Positions 33,477-42,867 of a stretch of 64,000 nt of DNA are shown here, one piece after another; within the stretch, counting starts at the first letter, position 1; each line of letters starts with the position of its first letter. The stretch comes from Streptomyces actuosus (GTDB lineage Bacteria; Actinomycetota; Actinomycetes; Streptomycetales; Streptomycetaceae). The notes beneath the pieces were generated by a model. The model made no database searches and was not told where the DNA came from. It saw only the letters and a program-made list of their open reading frames with translations. The stretch lies in the NCBI RefSeq assembly GCF_016921115.1, contig NZ_JAFFZS010000008.1, forward strand, positions 186,001 through 250,000. Reading direction: 5' to 3'. A program made the translations under genes and the position numbers.

Positions 33477-33761
33477 GTGATCAAGCAGGTTTCGCACACC
33501 GTGCCCGGCACCGACCCGGCCGGCATCACCCTGGCCCTGAAGGTGGCCCGCGACCTGCACACACCCACCGGGTCAGCCGGGTCCACGTCCCCCGCGGCAT
33601 CCGCGGCCCCGACGGCGCCGGCCCCGCCCACCGCACCGGCCGCGCAGCCACGCCCCACCGAGATCGCGGGCTTCGTCCCGGCGGCACTGCGCTCCGCCGC
33701 GGCGGCCCGGACGCACCGCCGCAAGGTGCCGCTGAAGCGACCGACGGCGGTCCGCGGCTGA
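33477..33761 (+). CDS. Small hypothetical protein between htrA2 and cssR
   Basis: A 94-residue protein: short conserved-looking N-terminus (MIKQVSHTVPGTDPAGITLALKVARDLH), then an Ala/Pro/Thr-rich middle (33-60) and a basic tail (FVPAALRSAAAARTHRRKVPLKRP). GTG at 33477 is preceded by AAGGAGG with 6-base spacing, the best ribosome-binding site in the region, which is why it is called. An upstream frame reading MEPDPVKKDPVEPDPQDG is in phase and could extend it. No domain recognised; possibly a partner of the HtrA/Css system because of its position. Confidence 0.55.
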   Translation: MIKQVSHTVPGTDPAGITLALKVARDLHTPTGSAGSTSPAASAAPTAPAPPTAPAAQPRPTEIAGFVPAALRSAAAARTHRRKVPLKRPTAVRG

Positions 33762-33872
33762 CGCCCCGACGTCCCACGGCGCCACACCCGGGCCTTCGCC
33801 GGGCGCACCGTCGGCATGCGAGGCTGAGAACGGCCCCCGACCACCCCACCGCACCCCGAGGAACCGCCACCG

Positions 33873-34607
33873 ATGAGCCCCGCCGAAGGCGACCGTGACA
33901 TCCAGCGCATCCTGATCGTCGACGACGAGCCCGCGGTGCGCGAAGCACTCCAGCGCAGCCTCGCCTTCGAGGGGTACGACACGGAGGTCGCCGTCGACGG
34001 CGCCGACGCGCTGGCGAAGGCGTCGGCGTACCGGCCCGACCTGGTCGTCCTCGACATCCAGATGCCCCGCATGGACGGCCTGACCGCGGCCCGCCGCATC
34101 CGCGGCGCCGGGGACACGACCCCGATCCTGATGCTGACGGCCCGCGACACCGTCGGCGACCGGGTGACCGGCCTGGACGCCGGAGCCGACGACTACCTGG
34201 TCAAGCCGTTCGAGCTGGACGAGCTGTTCGCCCGCATCCGTGCGCTGCTGCGGCGCAGCTCCTACGCCGCGGCCCAGGCGGCAGTGGCCCAGGACGACGA
34301 CGCCCTCACCTTCGACGACCTGCGCATGGACCTCGCCACCCGCGAGGTCACGCGGGGCGGCCGACCGGTGGAGCTGACGCGCACCGAGTTCACCCTGCTG
34401 GAGATGTTCATGGCGCACCCGCGCCAGGTGCTCACCCGCGAGCAGATCCTGAAGGCCGTGTGGGGCTTCGACTTCGAGCCGAGCTCCAACTCCCTGGACG
34501 TGTACGTCATGTACCTGCGGCGCAAGACCGAGGCGGGCGGCGAGCCGCGGCTGGTGCACACCGTGCGAGGCGTCGGGTACGTCCTGCGACAGGGCGGGGC
34601 CGAGTGA
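33873..34607 (+). CDS. cssR: OmpR-family response regulator CssR (secretion-stress)
   Basis: A 244-residue regulator. Receiver: acidic pair LIVDDEPAV, phospho-acceptor in [13 protein letters not shown], Thr in MLTARD and Lys in YLVKPF. DNA-binding domain about 140-240 ([34 protein letters not shown]). Its start (ATG 33873) follows GAGGAACC. It overlaps the kinase gene by four bases. In S. lividans the pair is CssRS, controlling htrA1, htrA2 and htrB in response to protein-secretion overload. The htrA2 gene is 660 bases upstream. Confidence 0.9.
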   Translation: MSPAEGDRDIQRILIVDDEPAVREALQRSLAFEGYDTEVAVDGADALAKASAYRPDLVVLDIQMPRMDGLTAARRIRGAGDTTPILMLTARDTVGDRVTGLDAGADDYLVKPFELDELFARIRALLRRSSYAAAQAAVAQDDDALTFDDLRMDLATREVTRGGRPVELTRTEFTLLEMFMAHPRQVLTREQILKAVWGFDFEPSSNSLDVYVMYLRRKTEAGGEPRLVHTVRGVGYVLRQGGAE

Positions 34608-36061
34608 ACAGGGTCGTCCGCCGGTTCCGGACCCTCCCGATCCGCTCGCGGCTCGCCCTGCTGGTCGCCGCGGCCGTCGCGTTCGCCGTAGCAGCGGTGT
34701 CGGTGACCTGCTGGTTCATCGTGAAGGGCAAGCTGTACGGCGAGCTCGACAGCGATCTGCACTCGGCGGCGGCCCGCCCGGTGCAGCAGGCCCTGTTCCT
34801 GGAGGCCATCGGCAACTGCTCGCAGTCGCCCCCGGCCTCGCGGTTCGGCCCCCGGGTCCGCGGCTACTCCCAGATCGTGCAGGCCAACGGGACCGTCTGC
34901 GTCTTCCCCGGGGCCAACGGCACGGTTCAGGTCACCGAGAGCGACAAGACCGTGGCCCAGCACCCGGACCGGGAGCACGAACGGATCCGCAACGGCACCG
35001 ACACCGACGGCCATCCCGTCCGCGTGCTGACCACGGCACTCGTCGTCGACGGCGCCGCCGGCCGCTACGCCGCGCAGAACGCCGCCCTGCTCATCGCCGT
35101 GCCGCTGCGCAGCACCCAGGCCACCCTCAACGAGCTCGCACTGCTGCTGCTCGTCCTCTCCGGCATCGGCGTCATCGGCGCAGGCGCGGCCGGCCTCGCC
35201 GTGGCCCGCGCGGGCCTGCGGCCCGTCGACAGGCTCACCGAGGCCGTCGAGCACGTGGCCCGCACCGAGGACCTGAGCATCCGCATCCCGGTCGACGACG
35301 ACAGCGAGGACGAGGTGGCCCGCCTGTCCCGCTCCTTCAACTCGATGACGACTGCCCTGGCCAGTTCTCGCGACCTGCAGCAGCAGCTGATCGCCGACGC
35401 CGGCCACGAGCTGCGCACGCCCCTGACGTCGCTGCGCACCAACATCGAACTGCTCACCCGCAGCGAGGAGACGGGCCGCCCGATCCCGCCCGCGGACCGC
35501 AGGGCGCTGCTCGCCTCGGTGAAGGCGCAGATGACCGAGCTGGCCTCGCTGATCGGCGACCTCCAGGAACTGTCCCGCTCCCAGGGCCAGCGCGGCGAAC
35601 GCGTCCAGGTCGTCTCCCTGGAGGAGACGGTGGAGGCGGCCCTGCGCCGCGCCCGCCTGCGCGGCCCGGAACTGACGATCACGGCGTCGCTGGAACCCTG
35701 GTACGTCCGCGCGGAACCGGCGGCGCTGGAACGCGCTGTGGTCAACATCCTCGACAACGCGGTGAAGTTCAGCCCCGACGGCGGCTCGGTGGAGGTGCGG
35801 CTGTCCGGGGGCGTCCTCACCGTCCGCGACCACGGACCCGGCGTACCCGAGGACGAACTCCCCCACGTCTTCGACCGCTTCTGGCGTTCCCCCGGCGCAC
35901 GGGCCCTCCCGGGCTCGGGTCTGGGCCTGTCCATCGTCGCCCGCACCGTCCAGGAGGCGGGCGGCACGGTGGCACTGGGCCGCGCGGAAGGCGGCGGCAC
36001 GGTGGCGACGGTGCGGCTGCCGGGCGCGAAGACACCCCCGCCCCAGGATCCGGCCCCGTAG
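34604..36061 (+). CDS. cssS: Sensor histidine kinase CssS (secretion-stress)
   Basis: A 485-residue membrane kinase: membrane helices at about 13-37 and 175-200 around an extracytoplasmic sensor (about 38-174, two Cys: GNCSQSPP and TVCVFPG, possibly a disulfide). A HAMP linker ([15 protein letters not shown]) follows, then a HisKA box ([16 protein letters not shown]) and an HATPase domain ([28 protein letters not shown]). Start is GTG at 34604 overlapping the cssR stop (GTGA). A disulfide in the sensor would suit detection of misfolded exported proteins, which is inference. Confidence 0.9.
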   Translation: MNRVVRRFRTLPIRSRLALLVAAAVAFAVAAVSVTCWFIVKGKLYGELDSDLHSAAARPVQQALFLEAIGNCSQSPPASRFGPRVRGYSQIVQANGTVCVFPGANGTVQVTESDKTVAQHPDREHERIRNGTDTDGHPVRVLTTALVVDGAAGRYAAQNAALLIAVPLRSTQATLNELALLLLVLSGIGVIGAGAAGLAVARAGLRPVDRLTEAVEHVARTEDLSIRIPVDDDSEDEVARLSRSFNSMTTALASSRDLQQQLIADAGHELRTPLTSLRTNIELLTRSEETGRPIPPADRRALLASVKAQMTELASLIGDLQELSRSQGQRGERVQVVSLEETVEAALRRARLRGPELTITASLEPWYVRAEPAALERAVVNILDNAVKFSPDGGSVEVRLSGGVLTVRDHGPGVPEDELPHVFDRFWRSPGARALPGSGLGLSIVARTVQEAGGTVALGRAEGGGTVATVRLPGAKTPPPQDPAP

Positions 36062-36319
36062 GGGGCGGGGCGGCTGCGGCGCCGGTCGGGGCGTCGGTGG
36101 TGGGGGGGCCGTACGGCTGGCCGCCGAGGTGATGCAGCGGCCCGGCCGCGACAGCGGGAGCGACGGAGCGGCATAAGCCGCGGGCATGCCCGCTGTGGAC
36201 GTCCGGGCCGGTGCGGCCCGGGTTCCGGGCAGCCGGGGCGGTGGGGCCGGGCTCCGAGCCGATGCGGCGGCCCCGCCGGGGCCGTACGGCGGGCGCCGGA
36301 CCGGTGACGCGGTGGCCGC
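36062..36319. other. Non-coding gap with a fragment resembling the 3' end of the MinD-like gene
   Basis: Contains one arm of a 34-base inverted repeat, with the other arm inside the neighbouring MinD-like gene. In plus-strand frame, the fragment around 36107-36140 reads A-V-R-L-A-A-E-V-M-Q-R, the same residues as near the end of the MinD-like protein, then runs to a stop at 36174-36176. It looks like a remnant of a second, oppositely oriented copy. Confidence 0.6.
36107..36140. repeat. 34-base perfect inverted repeat, left arm (right arm 36344-36377)
   Basis: The 34 bases of 36107-36140 (beginning GGCCGTACGGCTGGCCGCCG) are the exact reverse complement of 36344-36377, with 203 bases between. 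The right arm is inside the 3' end of the MinD-like gene. The left arm sits 46 bases after the cssS stop. Confidence 0.85.
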
Positions 36320-37339
36320 TCAGCGCACCCTTGCGCTGACGGCCCGCTGCATCACCTCGGCGGCCAGCCGTACGGCCGCGTCGCGGGTGCTCTGCCCCAG
36401 CATCGGGGTGTGGATGGGGCCGCCCTGGGCCAGGTGCCGGTCGTACGGCAGGGCCACCACCGGCACGCCCGGTTCCCGCAGATGTGCGGCGGCGGTCTTC
36501 GCGTCGAGCGTGGCGTCCGGTGAGCCGGCGATGAGGGCGACGACGGTGGCGGCGAGCGCCGAGTGCGGCAACTGGGCCAGCCAGTCCAGCACCTGACGCG
36601 TGCCGTGGATGCCTTCGGCGGTCATGGGCGCCACCACCACCCGTGCGTGCGCGGTGTCCATCGCGGTGCGCGCCACCTCGCCGGGCAGCGTCTCGCAGTC
36701 CGCGACCGTCACCGCGAAGTGCCGCTGGAGCCCCAGGGTCACCGTCCGGTACGTGCGCACGTCCAGCGGCGCACCCACCCGCCCCTGGCCCGCGGGCAGC
36801 AGCCAGCCACCGTCCGCGATCGGTACCAAGTAGCCGATGATGTCGGTGAGTTGCATGCGCGGCTTGAGGATCCGGGCAAGGTCCGCGACACTCCAGCGCA
36901 CGGTCTGCGCCCCCATCCGCACCGGCAGCGTGCCGAGGGCCGCGTCCGCCTCCAGCGTGAGCACCGGATCCTGGCGGTAGTGGTTGAACGTACGACCGAG
37001 CAGCGCGGCGACGGTCGACTTCCCCACCCCGCCCCGGATCGAGGTCACCGCGACGATCCGCCCGACCCCGACCGGCTGCCGCACCTCCTGTGCGAGCCGT
37101 GCCTCCTCCGCCGCGTCCTGGCCTCCGACCGTGGCCAGCTTCCGCAGCGAGCGTCCTGCCCGCTGGGGCAGCGAGTCGCCGTGCTGGGGCCGCCCGAGGG
37201 CGACGGCGAGCCGGGGGTCGATGGTCGGCAGGGACTGGGGGGCCGGGGCCATGGTTGGCGACGGCGCCACGGGAGCCGGCGGCGCCGCTCCGGTCAACTG
37301 CCGCAGCACCTCCTGCTGCTGTTCCCCGCCCCCGGTCAT
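36320..37339 (-). CDS. MinD/ParA-type P-loop ATPase
   Basis: A 339-residue ATPase: Pro/Ala/Gln-rich start (1-45), a linker with DAAEEARLAQEVRQPV, then the deviant Walker A RGGVGKST (around 104-111), LEADAALGTLPVR (Walker A' /switch region), VTVADCETL (Walker B) and a late nucleotide-pocket region. MinD-like proteins with this extended N-terminus often associate with type VII (ESX-like) secretion or septum/Flp pilus placement in actinobacteria. No secretion genes are adjacent. The last 12 residues, AVRLAAEVMQR plus tail, are partly duplicated outside the gene. Confidence 0.85.
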   Translation of the reverse strand: MTGGGEQQQEVLRQLTGAAPPAPVAPSPTMAPAPQSLPTIDPRLAVALGRPQHGDSLPQRAGRSLRKLATVGGQDAAEEARLAQEVRQPVGVGRIVAVTSIRGGVGKSTVAALLGRTFNHYRQDPVLTLEADAALGTLPVRMGAQTVRWSVADLARILKPRMQLTDIIGYLVPIADGGWLLPAGQGRVGAPLDVRTYRTVTLGLQRHFAVTVADCETLPGEVARTAMDTAHARVVVAPMTAEGIHGTRQVLDWLAQLPHSALAATVVALIAGSPDATLDAKTAAAHLREPGVPVVALPYDRHLAQGGPIHTPMLGQSTRDAAVRLAAEVMQRAVSARVR

Positions 37340-37492
37340 GAACCAGCCTCCCTCACGCGCCCGAACCTATCACCGGGCCGCCGCGCCGCAGCAGAGACGA
37401 TCCGGCTGCGGATGCCGGGTGTGTGGAGGTTGCGTGAACAGCGGCGGCCACCGCCACCGGCCGGCACCGCCCCGGTGGAGGGGAGGGAGGCG

Positions 37493-37538
37493 CCCTCCCC
37501 TCGGCGCCCGCCCGGGAGGCCCGGCGCCGAGGGGAGGG
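37493..37538. terminator. Hairpin terminator, 16-base arms
   Basis: CCCTCCCCTCGGCGCC (37493-37508) pairs with GGCGCCGAGGGGAGGG (37523-37538) around 14 bases. Second of two hairpins downstream of the 5'-nucleotidase gene on the minus strand. Confidence 0.7.
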
Positions 37539-37564
37539 GCGGAGAGCCCGCCCCCGGCCGCGGC

Positions 37565-37595
37565 GGGGGCCCGGGAGGATGTCTCCCGGGCCCCC
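37565..37595. terminator. Hairpin terminator after the 5'-nucleotidase gene
   Basis: GGGGGCCCGGGAG (37565-37577) pairs with CTCCCGGGCCCCC (37583-37595) around 5 bases, starting 28 bases after the gene's stop on the minus strand. Together with 37493-37538 it makes a double terminator. Confidence 0.85.
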
Positions 37596-37623
37596 GATCA
37601 CGCGGTGGAGGGGCGTCGCCCGC

Positions 37624-39435
37624 CTACTGCACGATCGTGATCCGGTTCGCGACCGGCGGTGCGATCGGGCTGGTGGGCGAGGAGTTGGCCGTCAGGTACT
37701 GCTCCAGGGCCGTCAGGTCGTCGGTGCCGACGAGGTCGCCGGTACCCTGCCCCAGCGTCGGGAAGCCGTCGCCGCCGCCTGCGAGGAAGCTGTTCGTCGC
37801 GACACGGTAGGTGGCCGCCGGGTCGATCGGGGCGCCGTTCAGCCGAACGGTGTCCGTGACCACGCGCTCCTCGCCGGTCCGGGTCAGGTCCAGTGTGTAC
37901 GTCAGGCCGGTGGAGGGCTGAAGGATCCTCGGCGCAGCCGCGTTGGTACCGCTGACCTGCTCCTTGAGGACCTGGATCAGCTGTGTGCCGGTGAAGTCCT
38001 GCAGGTTCACCGTGTTGGCGAACGGCTGGACCGTGAAGCCCTCCGCGTACGTCACCACGCCGTCGCCCTCACTGCCCTTGGCCGCGTAGGTCAGCCCGGC
38101 CCGGACACCGCCGGGGTTCATCAGGGCCAGGTCCGTCGACGGGTCCAGGGTCCTGGCGTAGGTGAGCTGGGCGTCCGCGATCAGGTCGCCCATCGGGGAC
38201 TCGGTGCCCGTGTGGGGGACGTCCGCGGCGACGTAGCCGATGGGACGGTTGCCGATCGGGGCGGCAAGGGCGTTCCACCGGCCGATCAGGCAGGTCATGT
38301 CCGCCGCCTTGGGCACGTCACGGGTGACCACGCGATTCGCCGACTTCACCGCCGTACGGACGATGTCACCCGTCCGCCGGTCGTACGTCAGCGTCGTGTC
38401 CGTGTAGAGGCGGCCGTAGGAGGCTGCGGACGTGACCATGCGGGGGTGGCCCGCCGGGTCGGGGATCGTGCAGACGTAGGCCTGGTGGGTGTGCCCCGTC
38501 ACCAGCGCGTCGACCGCCGGCGTGATGTTCCTGGCGATGTCGACGATGGGGCCGGAGATCCCGCCGCCCGCGCCCGACGCGTCGCAGTCGTAGTTGTACG
38601 ACGAGGACGCCGGGTAGCCGCCCTCGTGGATGAGGGCCACGATCGACTGCACGCCCTGGCGCTGCAGCACCTTGGCGTACTTGTTGATGGTCTCGACCTC
38701 GTCCTTGAAGGTCAGGCCCTTGACGCCGTCCGCGGAGACGATGCCCGGGGTGCCCTCCAGGGTGACGCCGATGAACCCGATCTTGACGCCGCCCTTCCGC
38801 CAGACCCAGTAGGGCTTGAGGATCGGCTTGCCCGTGGTGTCGTCGAGGACGTTCGCCGCGAGGTACGGGAAGTCGGCGCCCGCGAAGCCCCCGTCGGTGT
38901 AGCAGCCGTCCGTGGGGTGGCAACCGCCGTTCTGCAGGCGGGCCAGCTCCGTCGCGCCCTCGTCGAACTCGTGGTTGCCCACGGAGGTGACGTCCAGGTC
39001 CAGCTTGTTCAGCGCCTCGATGGTGGGTTCGTCGTGGAACAGGCCCGACAGCAGCGGCGACGCGCCGACCATGTCACCGCCCGCGGCGGTGATGGAGTAG
39101 CGGTGGCCCTGGCGGGCCTCGCGGAGGTGCGTGGCCAGGTACTCCACGCCGCCCGCGTCGACCGTCTTCGTCGTGCCGTCCGGCTGGAGTTCGGTGACGC
39201 GGCCGGAGGATCCGGACGGCGGTTCGAGGTTGCCGTGCAGGTCGTTGAAGGACAGCAGTTGCACGTCCTGGTAGCGGCCCGGCCTGTGGCCGCCCGGCTT
39301 TCCGTGGTTCTCCCCCGCCGCCGCGGTGCCGGGCAGCGCCGCGGCGAGCGCCCCGGCGGTGACGAGACCGACGGCAGCCGCGGCGAGTCGGCGGTATGTA
39401 CGGCGTCTGGGCTTCGGCTGTGATGTGGCTGACAA
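37624..39435 (-). CDS. Secreted 5'-nucleotidase / UshA-family phosphohydrolase
   Basis: A 603-residue exported metallophosphatase. Signal peptide with twin Arg-rich n-region (RRRTYRRLAAAAVGLVTAG, processing near ALPGTAAAG). Metallophosphatase domain: FNDLHGNLE, AGGDMVGASP, GNHEFDEG, then ALVTGHTHQ. C-terminal 5'-nucleotidase domain: SPMGDLIADAQLTY, MNPGGVRAGL, NSFLAGGGDGFPTL. It releases phosphate from nucleotides outside the cell and fits the phosphate-scavenging theme of the following region. I did not find a clear PHO box in the 232-base gap to mshD. Confidence 0.93.
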   Translation of the reverse strand: MSATSQPKPRRRTYRRLAAAAVGLVTAGALAAALPGTAAAGENHGKPGGHRPGRYQDVQLLSFNDLHGNLEPPSGSSGRVTELQPDGTTKTVDAGGVEYLATHLREARQGHRYSITAAGGDMVGASPLLSGLFHDEPTIEALNKLDLDVTSVGNHEFDEGATELARLQNGGCHPTDGCYTDGGFAGADFPYLAANVLDDTTGKPILKPYWVWRKGGVKIGFIGVTLEGTPGIVSADGVKGLTFKDEVETINKYAKVLQRQGVQSIVALIHEGGYPASSSYNYDCDASGAGGGISGPIVDIARNITPAVDALVTGHTHQAYVCTIPDPAGHPRMVTSAASYGRLYTDTTLTYDRRTGDIVRTAVKSANRVVTRDVPKAADMTCLIGRWNALAAPIGNRPIGYVAADVPHTGTESPMGDLIADAQLTYARTLDPSTDLALMNPGGVRAGLTYAAKGSEGDGVVTYAEGFTVQPFANTVNLQDFTGTQLIQVLKEQVSGTNAAAPRILQPSTGLTYTLDLTRTGEERVVTDTVRLNGAPIDPAATYRVATNSFLAGGGDGFPTLGQGTGDLVGTDDLTALEQYLTANSSPTSPIAPPVANRITIVQ

Positions 39436-39667
39436 AGTCGCCCCCCTGTGGGTCGTCTGCGCCTGCGGGACCCGGGTGCGGCGGTGCGCGCCGCGAGGTC
39501 CTGTGGCTCTGCCGGGCCCTGCGGGAAATGCCGAGGCGGGCCCTGTTCCGGCCCGCAGCCTAGAGTCAACGCGCGTAGCGCGACAGGGGGTTCGGGGTTA
39601 CATCCTGGTTTCCCTTTGCCCTCCGCCTGCCGACACTTTGGGGGCTCCTCCCCTTACGCTCGTACGC

Positions 39668-40606
39668 ATGACCAGCGACGACACCGCACGGCCCCCTGGC
39701 GCACGCTCCATCGAGACCGTCACCGCGCTCTCCCCGGACCAGATCGAGGCCGTGCTCGGCCTGCTCGCCGACGCCACCCGCACCGACGGCCAGCAGGCGG
39801 TGTCCGAGCAAGGCCGGCTGCAGCTGCGCGGTGGCGAACGGGAGGGCGTCTCCCACCTGTTGCTCACCGTCGACGGCGTCCTCGTCGGATACGCCCAGCT
39901 GGAGGACACCGACCCGATCGAGGCCCCCGCGGCCGAACTCGTGGTCCACCCCGCCCACCGCGGCCAGGGGCACGGCCGTGCCCTCGGCTCCGCGCTGCTC
40001 GCCGCCTCCGGCAAGCGACTGCGGGTGTGGGCGCACGGCGGCCACTCCGCCGCCCGGCACCTGGCGCAGGTCCTCGGCCTGACGCTGTTCCGTGAACTGC
40101 GTCAGATGCGCCTTCCGTTGACCGCCCTGGCGCTGCCCGAGCCGGTCCTGCCCGAGGGCGTCACCATCCGCAGCTTCGTCCCCGGCCAGGACGACGCCGC
40201 CTGGCTCGCCGTCAACGCCGCCGCTTTCGCCCACCACCCCGAGCAGGGCTCGCTCACCCAGCGCGACCTCGACGACCGTGAGGCCGAGCCCTGGTTCGAC
40301 CCTGCCGGTTTCTTCCTCGCCGAGCGGGAGACCGACGGCGACCGCGAACTCGTCGGCTTCCACTGGACCAAGGTCCACGCGGAGGAGCAGCTCGGCGAGG
40401 TCTACGTCCTCGGCGTCGCCCCCGGCAACCAGGGCGGCGGCCTCGGCAAGGCCCTCACCGTCGTCGGCTTGCGGCACCTGGCCGCCCAGGGCCTGCCGAC
40501 GGCGATGCTCTACGTCGACGCGGACAACAAGGCGGCGGTGTCGGTGTACGAGCGAATGGGCTTCACCACCTACGAGGCGGACCTCATGTACCGCACGGAG
40601 ACGTGA
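39668..40606 (+). CDS. mshD: Mycothiol synthase MshD (tandem-GNAT acetyltransferase)
   Basis: The last step of mycothiol synthesis: acetylates Cys-GlcN-Ins using acetyl-CoA. The 312-residue protein has two GNAT domains. Domain 1: AAELVVHPAHRGQGHGRALG (acetyl-CoA loop). Domain 2: VYVLGVAPGNQGGGLGKALT, YVDADNKAAVSVYERMGF. Family-standard length; ATG at 39668. It is divergent from the 5'-nucleotidase and convergent with the ABC operon. mshA is in the same window, which supports the name over other tandem GNATs. Confidence 0.93.
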   Translation: MTSDDTARPPGARSIETVTALSPDQIEAVLGLLADATRTDGQQAVSEQGRLQLRGGEREGVSHLLLTVDGVLVGYAQLEDTDPIEAPAAELVVHPAHRGQGHGRALGSALLAASGKRLRVWAHGGHSAARHLAQVLGLTLFRELRQMRLPLTALALPEPVLPEGVTIRSFVPGQDDAAWLAVNAAAFAHHPEQGSLTQRDLDDREAEPWFDPAGFFLAERETDGDRELVGFHWTKVHAEEQLGEVYVLGVAPGNQGGGLGKALTVVGLRHLAAQGLPTAMLYVDADNKAAVSVYERMGFTTYEADLMYRTET

Positions 40607-40643
40607 GGCCGTCCGGGCCGCCGAGAGGCGCCGTCCACGCCGG

Positions 40644-41336
40644 CTACGGCCGCAGCGTGCCCATGCCGAAGCCGTTGCGGAGGGTCCTCCGCCGGATCGG
40701 TTCACGCACGCTCGCCGTCCAGACGACCAGGGCCACGAGCAGGACCGCGGCCCATCGGTGATGCGCGGCGTCCCACTCCGGGCTGCCCGGGGCGACGAAC
40801 AGGCCCCACCGTTCGGGAAGCAGGAGCCCGACGACGACGAGCACCGGCAGTGCCTGGACCGCGATCCTGCCCGGCTGGGTCTCCGAGGTGCGGCGGGCGG
40901 CGGCCGCGGCGAGCGCCAGCGCGGTCGCGGTGAGGGCCGCCGCCTCCGCCGTGACGTCTCCCAGCGGGGGCCGCGCGGCCTGCGGTACGAGCAGCAGGGC
41001 GGCACACCAGCCGAGGGCCGCGGCCGGGAGGGCCAGGGCGGCACGGAGCCAGGTCCTGACCGGCTGTCCCGTCGGCACCGTCTCCGTCGTGGGCCGGGCG
41101 GGGTCGTCCAGGAGGAACGCGAGGCCCAGTGCGAAGGCCAGCGCGGTCGCTCTGAGCAGGGCCAGGCCGAACAACTGACTCTCGGTGTCCGGCAGCAGCC
41201 TCGGCAGCGCCGCCACCAGCAGCCCCAGCGCGACGCCCGCGGTCAGGGCTGCGCGGGGCAGCATCCGGGCGGTGGGCCGAAGCAGGGGACCGATCACCGG
41301 GGGTGCCTCCCCCCGGCTACGCCTCGCACGCGTCAC
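40644..41336 (-). CDS. Membrane protein, last gene of sigma/ABC operon
   Basis: A 230-residue integral membrane protein, about six hydrophobic segments separated by short Arg/Pro loops (for example RAALTAGVALGLLVAALPRLL, ALALPAAALGWCAALLLVPQ, ALPVLVVVGLLLPERW). It looks like an extra permease subunit. It overlaps the preceding permease gene by 20 bases (start GTG at 41334-41336), so translation is probably coupled. No family recognised. Confidence 0.75.
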   Translation of the reverse strand: MTRARRSRGEAPPVIGPLLRPTARMLPRAALTAGVALGLLVAALPRLLPDTESQLFGLALLRATALAFALGLAFLLDDPARPTTETVPTGQPVRTWLRAALALPAAALGWCAALLLVPQAARPPLGDVTAEAAALTATALALAAAAARRTSETQPGRIAVQALPVLVVVGLLLPERWGLFVAPGSPEWDAAHHRWAAVLLVALVVWTASVREPIRRRTLRNGFGMGTLRP

Positions 41337-42867
41337 GGCTGTCCTCCTTCTCCGGAGCCTTCACGTCGAGCAGCTGAGCGACCCGTGCCAGGGAGGTCTT
41401 CGGCGAGGTGAGCTCCGCCCAGTGGGCGCGCACCGCCGCGGAGACGACCTCACGCGGCTTGGCCAGCAGCGCGCGGACCATGGCCGTCTCTCCGGCGCTC
41501 ATGCCGAGCGGGTCGGTGGGGGCGAGGACGAGGCCGGATCCCTCCGTGCGGTCGTCCAGGCGGACGTGGACGAAGGCGCTCATCGGATCGGCCTGGGCGG
41601 CCAGCGCCAGCCATGTGATCGTCACCGCCCGCGCGTCGCACACCGCGCTCGCCGCCTGCTCGTCGCCCGCCACCAGGACGGATGCGACGCCGACCGCGAA
41701 CTCGGGGATCCGGTTGCCTCCCCAGGCGGTGCCGACGGTGACCTGGCCGGGCCCGCTCAGCGCGGTGAGTGCGGCGTCGCTCGTCAGGCCGTACCGCGCC
41801 TCGACGCGCTGGCGTACGGTCAGCCGGTCGCGCCGGTCGCCCGCCAGGTGCTGCACCCGCTCGACCACCGCGGCCCAGTCGGCGGTGCGACCGCTCCACT
41901 CCGGGAAGGCGCAGTACGTGACGGAGCCGCGGACGGTGCAGGACTCCACCGTCTCCGGGCTGGCGGAAGCCGTCTCCCTGGCCGCCGCCAGGTCCCGCGA
42001 GTCGCCGGGGGACTGCCCGGCGATGCCCGCGGCCGTGGCGGCGAGGGCCGCGGCGGTCACCACGGCGACCGTGCGGGTCCGCCGCCCGCTCGCCGTCACC
42101 GCACCGCACAGCAGCGCGACGGTCAGGCCCACCAGGTACAGCGCGTGCCAGGCGGCGGGGCGGCCCAGCAGGCCGGAGGGGAGCGGGTCGCCGCCCGACT
42201 CCGGGACGACGGGCGACAGCCAGCGCAGCCAGTGCGGGTCGGACCCGCTGGTGGCGATGGAGAACACGGCCAGCAGGACGTACAGGCCGACCACGAAGAG
42301 CGGGGCCGCGAAGGCGGAGCCGATCAGACGGGCGAGCAGGACCCCGACGACTCCGGCGAGCAGTACCGACAGCGGGGCGACCACCAGTTCGAAGAGGGAG
42401 CCGTGCCCGACCGCACCCGGTTTGCTCGCCGCCCAGGCGAACTCGGCGCCGACGACGACGGCGACGAGGCCCGCCAACGGCACGGCCGACAGGGCGTGCG
42501 CGAGGGTGCGCCGCCAGGGCTGCAGGGGCAGGACGCCGAAGTGCCGGTCGGTTCCGTGGCGCCGGGAGCGCAGCACCGCATGGTTGACGCACAGCAGCAC
42601 GGCGAGGGCGACGAGTTGCGGGGCGGTCTGGGAGGCCCGGTCGGCGTTCTGCAGCACGGGGTAGTCGGTCATGCCGTCCTGCTCGGCCGCCACCAGGCCG
42701 TAGGCGGTGTAGCCGAGGTAGAGGACCAGCAGGACGAGGACCGGGATGTTCAGCAGCAGTTCGCGCGCCTCGAAGCGGGCGAGGGCGAGGACCGCTGCCC
42801 AAGGGCGGTCCCCGTCGGCGGGCGGCCTGGTGACCTCGGGAGCGGGCGGCATCGTCGTCGTGCTCAC
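41317..42867 (-). CDS. ABC-2-like transporter permease
   Basis: A 516-residue membrane protein with about six spans in the first 330 residues (PVLVLLVLYLGYTAYGL, LVALAVLLCVNHAVL, VAVVVGAEFAWAAS) and a long soluble C-terminal part (about 350-516, with a Cys pair SCTVRGSVTYCAFPEW). GTG at 42865-42867 overlaps the ATPase stop (GTGA). The C-terminal domain is unusual for an ABC-2 permease and ends in the acidic KAPEKEDSRDACEA. The partner ATPase is directly upstream. Substrate unknown; drug or peptide export is common for this class. Confidence 0.82.
   Translation of the reverse strand: MSTTTMPPAPEVTRPPADGDRPWAAVLALARFEARELLLNIPVLVLLVLYLGYTAYGLVAAEQDGMTDYPVLQNADRASQTAPQLVALAVLLCVNHAVLRSRRHGTDRHFGVLPLQPWRRTLAHALSAVPLAGLVAVVVGAEFAWAASKPGAVGHGSLFELVVAPLSVLLAGVVGVLLARLIGSAFAAPLFVVGLYVLLAVFSIATSGSDPHWLRWLSPVVPESGGDPLPSGLLGRPAAWHALYLVGLTVALLCGAVTASGRRTRTVAVVTAAALAATAAGIAGQSPGDSRDLAAARETASASPETVESCTVRGSVTYCAFPEWSGRTADWAAVVERVQHLAGDRRDRLTVRQRVEARYGLTSDAALTALSGPGQVTVGTAWGGNRIPEFAVGVASVLVAGDEQAASAVCDARAVTITWLALAAQADPMSAFVHVRLDDRTEGSGLVLAPTDPLGMSAGETAMVRALLAKPREVVSAAVRAHWAELTSPKTSLARVAQLLDVKAPEKEDSRDACEA

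Noticed and set aside
36062..36319. A functional second MinD-like gene after cssS
   Set aside because: Only about 12 residues match, with no start or P-loop; treated as a duplicated fragment.
39436..39667. PHO box before the 5'-nucleotidase or mshD
   Set aside because: GGGTTCGGGGTTACATCC near 39588 superficially resembles the repeat unit but lacks the GTTCACC core and 11-base phasing in either direction.
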